Assembly (NCBI RefSeq): GCF_016406305.1
Contig: NZ_CP066369.1
Location: 4,358,501-4,422,500, forward strand
DNA from: Shewanella putrefaciens
Lineage (GTDB): Bacteria; Pseudomonadota; Gammaproteobacteria; Enterobacterales; Shewanellaceae
Direction: 5' to 3'
DNA length: 64,000 bases
This document shows, piece after piece, positions 55,741 to 61,126 of the stretch. Both the position numbers and the translations under genes were made by a program. The stretch's first letter is position 1. The number at the start of each line of letters is the position of its first letter. The notes below the pieces were generated by a model that was not told the origin of the DNA, did not search any database, and saw only the letters and a list, made by a program, of their open reading frames with translations.

Positions 55741-56508
55741 TTAAGCAGGCTTACGCGCGCTGATGCTATACACCAAGGGCACATGCTGCCCTTGGTGTGT
55801 TAACACATAACGGCCATCGGCTTGCGCCTCAAGCCCTTCGAAGCAGTTATAAGGGCTGAAATCAAATTCGTTGAAAAACTCCAACACTAAACCCGCCTGC
55901 AATAATGCATTGATCACTTCAGACAAACTGTGCGACCAGCACATTAAGGTTTGCTGGTCATCACCGGCATTTTCGGTATAAGTGCCTTCCTGCTCTATGT
56001 CTGGCTCACCCCGATTAAAATAGCTATAGCCATCGCACAACTGCTGCGCCGGATGAAACTCGGCCATGTAAAACTGTCCGCCAGGCTTTAAGCAGCGCGC
56101 AATCGTCTGCGCCCAAAGCGTTAAATCCGGCAGCCAAACAATGGCACCATAGGATGTAAAAACAATATCTTGTGGCTCAACCTTGTCCGCAACACTGTAC
56201 ACATCGCTACAGATAAACTCCGCGGATAACTGCGCCTGCTGCGTCAGCTTTTGCGCTTCAGCAATCGCCACCTCAGATAAGTCGATGCCGACCACGTTAG
56301 CGCCCATTCGCGCCCACGACAGGGTATCTAGGCCAAAATGACATTGCAGATGCAGTAAATTTTTGCCCGCCACCTCAAGCTCGTTAAGCTCTATTGCCTT
56401 TAATGATGTTTTGCCGCCCAGAAAGCCTGCAACATCATAAAAATCAGAGGTTAAATGCACCCGAGTGCGTGCATCCCAAGCAATCTTATTGGTCGTTAAA
56501 TAATCCAT
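55741..56508 (-). CDS. Class I SAM-dependent methyltransferase
   Basis: 255 residues. Motif I LLHLQCHFGLDTLSWARMG with G-x-G-like loop (H-F-G-L-D), motif II VVGIDLSEVAIAEAQ, and a catalytic-loop region FTSYGAIVWLPDL. A Cys in the first loop (LQCHFG) is typical of this subgroup. Substrate unknown. Convergent with the M14 peptidase gene (25-base gap). A divergent gene follows at 56778. Confidence 0.88.
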   Translation of the reverse strand: MDYLTTNKIAWDARTRVHLTSDFYDVAGFLGGKTSLKAIELNELEVAGKNLLHLQCHFGLDTLSWARMGANVVGIDLSEVAIAEAQKLTQQAQLSAEFICSDVYSVADKVEPQDIVFTSYGAIVWLPDLTLWAQTIARCLKPGGQFYMAEFHPAQQLCDGYSYFNRGEPDIEQEGTYTENAGDDQQTLMCWSHSLSEVINALLQAGLVLEFFNEFDFSPYNCFEGLEAQADGRYVLTHQGQHVPLVYSISARKPA

Positions 56509-56777
56509 TGGCAGCCTTTCTTTTATGCTTTGAGTCCAGCGGGATTGATGGGGCTCACACTAACCTAATAAATAAGCAATTTCACTAATCTGTGGGTAAA
56601 TCACTCATTCGGCGGACATGTCCGCTTAAGCTGAATCGGACACATTAAAAGTAACATACTGATTATTATTGCATTTTAAAATTGGCATAGGATGTGCAAT
56701 CTCTACTCACATAAAGTTAATCGCAATCAGTTCTGCACTCAGTCGGTCATCGAGTGCCGATAACAAGGAAGAATACA

Positions 56778-57563
56778 ATGTCACTACGCCCCTTTATCTT
56801 CACCCTCGGATTTATCGCCGTCTTTACTGTTGGTGTTTCCCTCACGGGTTGCATTATTAATGTTAACGCCGCCGGCATGCTGGAGTTAGATCACCAGCAA
56901 CGCGAGTTAGCGCTCGAGAGTCAAGATATAGAGGAGCTGATTGCCGAAACGGGTGCAGGCAGCCTTGAAATTATCGGTGTTGAGGGCCTTACCCAAATTA
57001 AGCTGGTCGCTGATATCTATAGTAATAAGGCCAGCACTGACGATAGCAAACTGATCCTCACCCTTGAGAAAAAGGCCAATAAAGCCAAGCTTAAGGCCGA
57101 TTTTGAGCAGGAAAGCTTCAATAACTACTCGCCCTATATTGATCTTAAGCTGCAAGTGCCAATGGCTCTCGCCTTAGATGTAGATGACGGCTCTGGCGCC
57201 ATATTAATCGAGGGGATGACTGCCAGCATCAAAGTCAAAGATGGTTCCGGCGAACTGATTATTCACGGTGGTAATGATGTCAGCATCGATGATGGTTCGG
57301 GTGCGATTGAAGTCACTCAACTCAATGGCAATTTAGCGATTACCGACGGTTCAGGCGCCATCACAGTGACGGATATCAAAGGCAATATCACTATCGACGA
57401 TGGTTCGGGCGAAATTGCAGTCGCCAATGTACAAAATACCGTCAGTATCACAGATGGTTCAGGTGATATTAATGTTATTAACACTAAAGGTTTGAGTATC
57501 TTAGCAGCGGGCTCCGGCGATGTGACATTCGATAAAATCGACGGTCCTGTGAGCATGAAATAA
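56778..57563 (+). CDS. Lipoprotein made of DGSG beta-repeats
   Basis: 261 residues from the ATG at 56778 (AAGGAAG upstream); a start eight codons earlier is open but lacks a site. Lipobox VSLTGC25. Residues about 125-250 contain seven repeats of roughly 20 residues, each with D-G-S-G-[AED]-[IL] (last: AGSGDV): VDDGSGAI, VKDGSGEL, IDDGSGAI, ITDGSGAI, IDDGSGEI, ITDGSGDI. Such strands fit a right-handed beta-helix/DUF4097- or DUF2807-like fold. The Asp-rich turns could bind calcium. Function unknown; probably anchored in the outer or inner membrane. Confidence 0.8.
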   Translation: MSLRPFIFTLGFIAVFTVGVSLTGCIINVNAAGMLELDHQQRELALESQDIEELIAETGAGSLEIIGVEGLTQIKLVADIYSNKASTDDSKLILTLEKKANKAKLKADFEQESFNNYSPYIDLKLQVPMALALDVDDGSGAILIEGMTASIKVKDGSGELIIHGGNDVSIDDGSGAIEVTQLNGNLAITDGSGAITVTDIKGNITIDDGSGEIAVANVQNTVSITDGSGDINVINTKGLSILAAGSGDVTFDKIDGPVSMK

Positions 57564-57684
57564 CCCGAGTATTGACCTTCTTCCCGGCGTAGAGACTGAT
57601 ATAACCAAGGTTCCCAACCCTAATATCAGTCTTCTACCCACCCTTTTTAGCGTTACCGTTCCATGGACATGCTTATGCACTTTA

Positions 57685-57716
57685 TGCCACTAACCCCTTG
57701 TAGTGGCATTTTTTTT
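57685..57716 (+). terminator. Terminator after the DGSG lipoprotein gene
   Basis: 8-bp stem TGCCACTA/TAGTGGCA, eight-base loop, followed by eight T. Confidence 0.88.
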
Positions 57717-57896
57717 GGCTCTCGATTCTTACTTATCCAACCTCAATGCAGACCAGTCTTTAGTGGCGACGAATCAGCATCATGACTGTAATGATTTTAA
57801 GTGGGCATTTAACTTAGGGAAAAATTATCTTTGCGATGTAGTGAATTGGAACGAAAGATTAACCAATTGATTTGTTAAGAAAATAAATCGTTCTAC

Positions 57897-58116
57897 AATT
57901 AAGCACCGCCATTACAGTGACACGCCGCCCTTTCGTTTAACAAGAAGTGTCCCTATAGGCTCGACGGCGGCATCTGCTACATACGGAAGTGCGAATGCAG
58001 CGATCACATGGTCAATGATGTTCCCGACATCATTGTGACATTTCCCATATCCCTATGGGTTAGATGTGAAAGAGCGGCCATGCCGCCAACGGTCACTTCC
58101 ATGACAGTGCTTAATT
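57897..58116 (+). repeat. MITE-like element, copy D (long form)
   Basis: About 220 bases, same core as copy A (GACGGCGGCATCTGC, CCATATCCCTATGGG, GCGGCCATGCCGCCAACGG) and the same AGTGAC...GTCACT limits at 57916-58097. Its outer ends are a different inverted pair, AATTAAGCAC...GTGCTTAATT with about five mismatches in 25 bases. Outer ends thus vary between copies while the core is kept. Confidence 0.75.
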
Positions 58117-58428
58117 CCGCGAGCTAAATCGTATTCTGTTAGCCTGAAACAGCGCATAAGTGTGACGTGAAAACTGAACGAACAAACTCTTCAGGTATAT
58201 ATCTTTGAGCAAGTTTGGCACGAACCAATAGCTTGTATATATGCCTATTCAATCTTTACATAGCAAAATTTAACAATGGGTGTCTCGATAAACTTGGTGA
58301 GTGCGCCAAGCAACTGCTCGACTCTGGTGAGTGGGTTGAAGATGAAAACGAAGGATATTTAAGACAGGTTAAAGATTAAAGAATATAAATTTCAACCTAT
58401 CCATTTAGTCCTATTCTTTATATAGGGC
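58117..58428. other. Degenerate stretch with a gene remnant
   Basis: About 310 bases, AT-rich. It contains the remnant listed at 58209-58379 and nothing else recognisable. Confidence 0.35.
58209..58379 (+). pseudogene. Fragment of an unidentified gene, C-terminal part
   Basis: In frame after a TGA at 58206-58208, the DNA reads about 56 codons ending LGECAKQLLDSGEWVEDEN and EGYLRQVKD-stop at 58377-58379. The segment has protein-like composition (amphipathic, acidic C-terminus) but no start codon or ribosome site. I do not recognise the family. Probably left behind when element D or the neighbouring island arrived. Confidence 0.4.
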
Positions 58429-59634
58429 TTATTCTATCAACAACCTTTCAATATCATCCTCTGACAAACCATTTCGATTAATTATTTCTTTAAGGCAATC
58501 ACTTAGAATATTTAAACCAAGGTCTAAAATTTCTCGAGCAGGTTTCTTTCCATCTTCACCCTTTATTTTTTGATCAGTCACTTCTCCATTATGGACAGCT
58601 AATGACCTCAGTGTATAAACAGCTTTTAATATTGAATACACCTTACGCCTTTGTTCAAATTCAGTTCTGGCAAGTTTTGAACCAAGAAGCCTTACCTGTA
58701 AAGATAATTGATCACTTGTTCTAGGAGCAGTAAGCACTGACTCGAGGGCAATACCTAAGTCGATCGCTTTATTAACATAGTTCCATGTATTCATTGACTT
58801 TACCCTTCTAGAGAGTGAAATATCAATTTGCAATCTTAACTTATGTGGCATTGCCATATATTTTTGAAACAATAATTCAACTTCTTTTATTTTGACATTT
58901 TTAAAGTCAGAATGTATTTTCGGCGGTTCAATCTCCAAATAATAAGAATATTGGTTATCACAAATACCTGACATAGGCACATCATCATTTAAAATACACC
59001 AGCGCCTATCAACTGTTGGAGCATAATGCTCAGAAAATAATGATAAAAAATTCACTACAAGCAACTCATGGTCAACATAAAAATGCAATGAATCATCAAC
59101 TAATGGTCTGTTGGAATCAAAAAGGTTGTCACAAAGTGGCTGTATTAGAAATGTATAAGGAGGATGCAAACTTCCATTATCAAGATTCATCTTCACTTCT
59201 AAACTTTTTAATATTGTTTTTGGTAAGTTTTTGTAATCAACCAACTTTATTCCATCAATAAAATCAATGCTTCCTGTAAAATCCAAACCTCTAATTAAAG
59301 ATACATTAAAACCATAAACAACATCATTAGATTCTAGTAACAGAACAGATTTATAAGCTTCTTCGGCACCAACAACTCTCGCTCTAAGCATCAACCACTT
59401 CGCCAATAAAAATGGATTTATTTCACCACTTGAGTAACCAAACCTAATAAACTTCCTGCAAAAAGAAGGGTGTTTTCTTGCAAGCAGTTCCATAAAATTT
59501 ATAGATTGAACACTTGCACCTAATTTTTTCGCCCATTGAATTGGATCTTCTGCTGAGAAATTATTTATTCTCTCTAAAGATTTATCGTCTAAAATATCAT
59601 TTATGCCAAAAACAACTTCCCTATAATCAGACAT
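58429..59634 (-). CDS. HEPN-domain protein, ApeA-like C-terminus
   Basis: 401 residues from the ATG at 59632-59634 (AAGG eight bases upstream); a TTG ten codons earlier is possible. The last 120 residues match the Apea_HEPN pattern: a helical bundle around AIDLGIALESVLTAPRTSDQ, LSLQVRLLGSKL, and the catalytic R-x4-H (R343-SLAV-H348-N-G) of HEPN ribonucleases. The first 270 residues are not recognised and probably sense the trigger. ApeA-type HEPN proteins act in abortive phage defence in known cases. The gene is AT-rich, sits beside a toxin-antitoxin pair and element copies, and probably is an acquired defence gene; the function here is inference. Confidence 0.75.
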   Translation of the reverse strand: MSDYREVVFGINDILDDKSLERINNFSAEDPIQWAKKLGASVQSINFMELLARKHPSFCRKFIRFGYSSGEINPFLLAKWLMLRARVVGAEEAYKSVLLLESNDVVYGFNVSLIRGLDFTGSIDFIDGIKLVDYKNLPKTILKSLEVKMNLDNGSLHPPYTFLIQPLCDNLFDSNRPLVDDSLHFYVDHELLVVNFLSLFSEHYAPTVDRRWCILNDDVPMSGICDNQYSYYLEIEPPKIHSDFKNVKIKEVELLFQKYMAMPHKLRLQIDISLSRRVKSMNTWNYVNKAIDLGIALESVLTAPRTSDQLSLQVRLLGSKLARTEFEQRRKVYSILKAVYTLRSLAVHNGEVTDQKIKGEDGKKPAREILDLGLNILSDCLKEIINRNGLSEDDIERLLIE

Positions 59635-59847
59635 ACTCAAGCCCTTACTATATAAATATTTCAAAATCTGCCTATCAATCGATAGCTGGCTCCGTGTCGG
59701 CCTGTTGCGCTACCACCGCAATTTCTTAAGCTAAGCTTTGTAGCCAAGTCGCACCGGTTAAGTTGTTGCTAGCTTACCGGCTACTTTCACACCAATTACG
59801 TAAGCGCTGTTCCTCATCCCGAAGGGCAAGGAGACTGTATGAAGCAC

Positions 59848-60378
59848 CTAAGTAAATAACTGACCGACTGTTTTCATTGGAATAAACATTCTTACACGGC
59901 CGTTGATTTCACAAAGCACCTCGAAACCATACTTAGCGTAAAATGATTCAGCTTGGCCAGTTAAGCAATCGACAACAATGGCATAAGCTCTCATGTGAGC
60001 GTTAATTTCCCACAGATATTCTAGTGCTTTGATTAGGCTAGCTTTACCTAACCCACTACCATGAAACTCTTTATGAACAGCAAGTTGAGCAAGCAGAAAG
60101 ACCGGAATGGGATAGCGTGGTAACTTTTTGCCAATAGCTTGCGGCAAGGTATCACGGCAAATTGAACTTGGTGCGATAGTATAAAATGAGCAAATTGGAA
60201 ATTTTTGATTGGGTAATGGCGTAGCAGCAGGCAAAACCATTGTACGGCTAATACCTGCTTGCATGTGTTTCGCTGCTTGAGTTTGGATAAAATCGTTTAA
60301 CTCTGCTTCGCCACAGTCAAATGATGCTCTATCGTGTTGTGATTTATCCAATTCTTTAAAAGTCTTGGAATAACTCAC
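59848..60378 (-). CDS. GNAT-family toxin (TacT/AtaT type)
   Basis: 176 residues from a GTG that overlaps the antitoxin stop by three bases (GTGA, 60375-60378). N-terminus FDCGEAELNDFIQTQAAKHM is the DUF1778-partner toxin signature. Acetyl-CoA site LAQLAVHKEFHGSGLGKASL (R/Q-x-x-G-x-G/A), and catalytic-type Tyr in ESFYAKYGFE. Such toxins acetylate aminoacyl-tRNAs and stop translation until the antitoxin binds. Second gene of the pair. Confidence 0.9.
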   Translation of the reverse strand: MSYSKTFKELDKSQHDRASFDCGEAELNDFIQTQAAKHMQAGISRTMVLPAATPLPNQKFPICSFYTIAPSSICRDTLPQAIGKKLPRYPIPVFLLAQLAVHKEFHGSGLGKASLIKALEYLWEINAHMRAYAIVVDCLTGQAESFYAKYGFEVLCEINGRVRMFIPMKTVGQLFT

Positions 60379-60644
60379 TTAAACTCACCACTTTTAGTAA
60401 ATGCTGCCGCTTCACGCAATGCCTTGTTCGGGGCCTTAGCCTCATCACAAGCCAGTATGAATTGATCGAATACATCTGCTTTAACCGTAACGCTTTCATG
60501 CTCAGCTATCACCTGAGTTGCATCTTCGTCCATTAAGCGAACAACGTATTCAGTTAAGCTTTTTAACCCAAGCAAAGCTGATGCTTTCTCAGCCCTAGCT
60601 TTGATTTCTTCATCCAAACGGATATCGAGTCTTGCAGTCGCCAT
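60375..60644 (-). CDS. RHH antitoxin, DUF1778 family
   Basis: 89 residues from the ATG at 60642-60644, which follows AGGAGG by six bases; a longer frame to 60833 is open but clearly not used. N-terminal ribbon-helix-helix (ATARLDIRLDEEIKARAEKA) binds operator DNA; the C-terminal tail (ALREAAAFTKSGEFK) is expected to wrap the GNAT toxin. It overlaps the toxin start (GTGA), so the two are translated together. Confidence 0.9.
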   Translation of the reverse strand: MATARLDIRLDEEIKARAEKASALLGLKSLTEYVVRLMDEDATQVIAEHESVTVKADVFDQFILACDEAKAPNKALREAAAFTKSGEFK

Positions 60645-60658
60645 AAAACCTCCTATCG

Positions 60659-60734
60659 TACGGAGTGAATCCGTAATGAATTGGAGTATAAAGTTTAAAC
60701 AACCAAATCGCAACTTGTACGGATATAGTACGGA
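60659..60734 (-). promoter_or_regulatory. Toxin-antitoxin promoter with RHH operator half-sites
   Basis: Promoter on the minus strand: -35 TTGCGA (60708-60713), 17 bases, -10 TATACT (60685-60690). Half-sites of the type TACGGA occur four times: an inverted pair TACGGA-GTGAA-TCCGTA at 60659-60675, around the start of transcription, and two direct copies at 60718-60723 and 60729-60734 (11-base period) upstream of -35. This is the layout expected for autorepression by an RHH antitoxin. Confidence 0.75.
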
Positions 60735-60837
60735 TTCTATTTTTAGATTTGTGGGAATAACGCTTCGAATACGCAGAAAGACAGACATCGGGTGTGGGAT
60801 GAAGCCCCACGACGTTGACTTTTTGTTTTGCAACGAA

Positions 60838-60905
60838 ATGACAGTGCTTAATCATTTCATCGCCTTTAATAGATCTGGATTCCCGCTCAAAAGCATTGCG
60901 GGAAT
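60838..60905 (+). repeat. Partial element end and dispersed hairpin
   Basis: ATGACAGTGCTTAAT at 60838-60852 is identical to the right end of element D (58101-58115). Shortly after, ATTCCCGC (60879-60886) and GCGGGAAT (60898-60905) form a hairpin followed by GACGG, a form seen in dispersed repeats of many proteobacteria. The whole 60735-61076 stretch has no gene. Confidence 0.45.
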
Positions 60906-61076
60906 GACGGAAAAGAGTTTATCGAAAAACCCACTGTTAAATTTTGCAACGTAACAACAGAATTCGGATATGTGCAGGCTAACAGGATACTCAGTGGTTA
61001 ACGGGATTAAGCATCATTTAGAGTTTGTGTCCATGTTCTCTTTGAAAGATGTCTGAGTTGAATTGCAATTCATACC

Positions 61077-61106
61077 AAAACAAAGGGCGGTTATCTCCGC
61101 CCTTTG
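61077..61106 (-). terminator. Terminator of the large surface-protein gene
   Basis: Perfect 10-bp stem CAAAGGGCGG/CCGCCCTTTG, six-base loop, followed on the minus strand by TTTT, 21 bases past the stop. Confidence 0.88.
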
Positions 61107-61126
61107 TCATCTTCAAACGAACCAAG

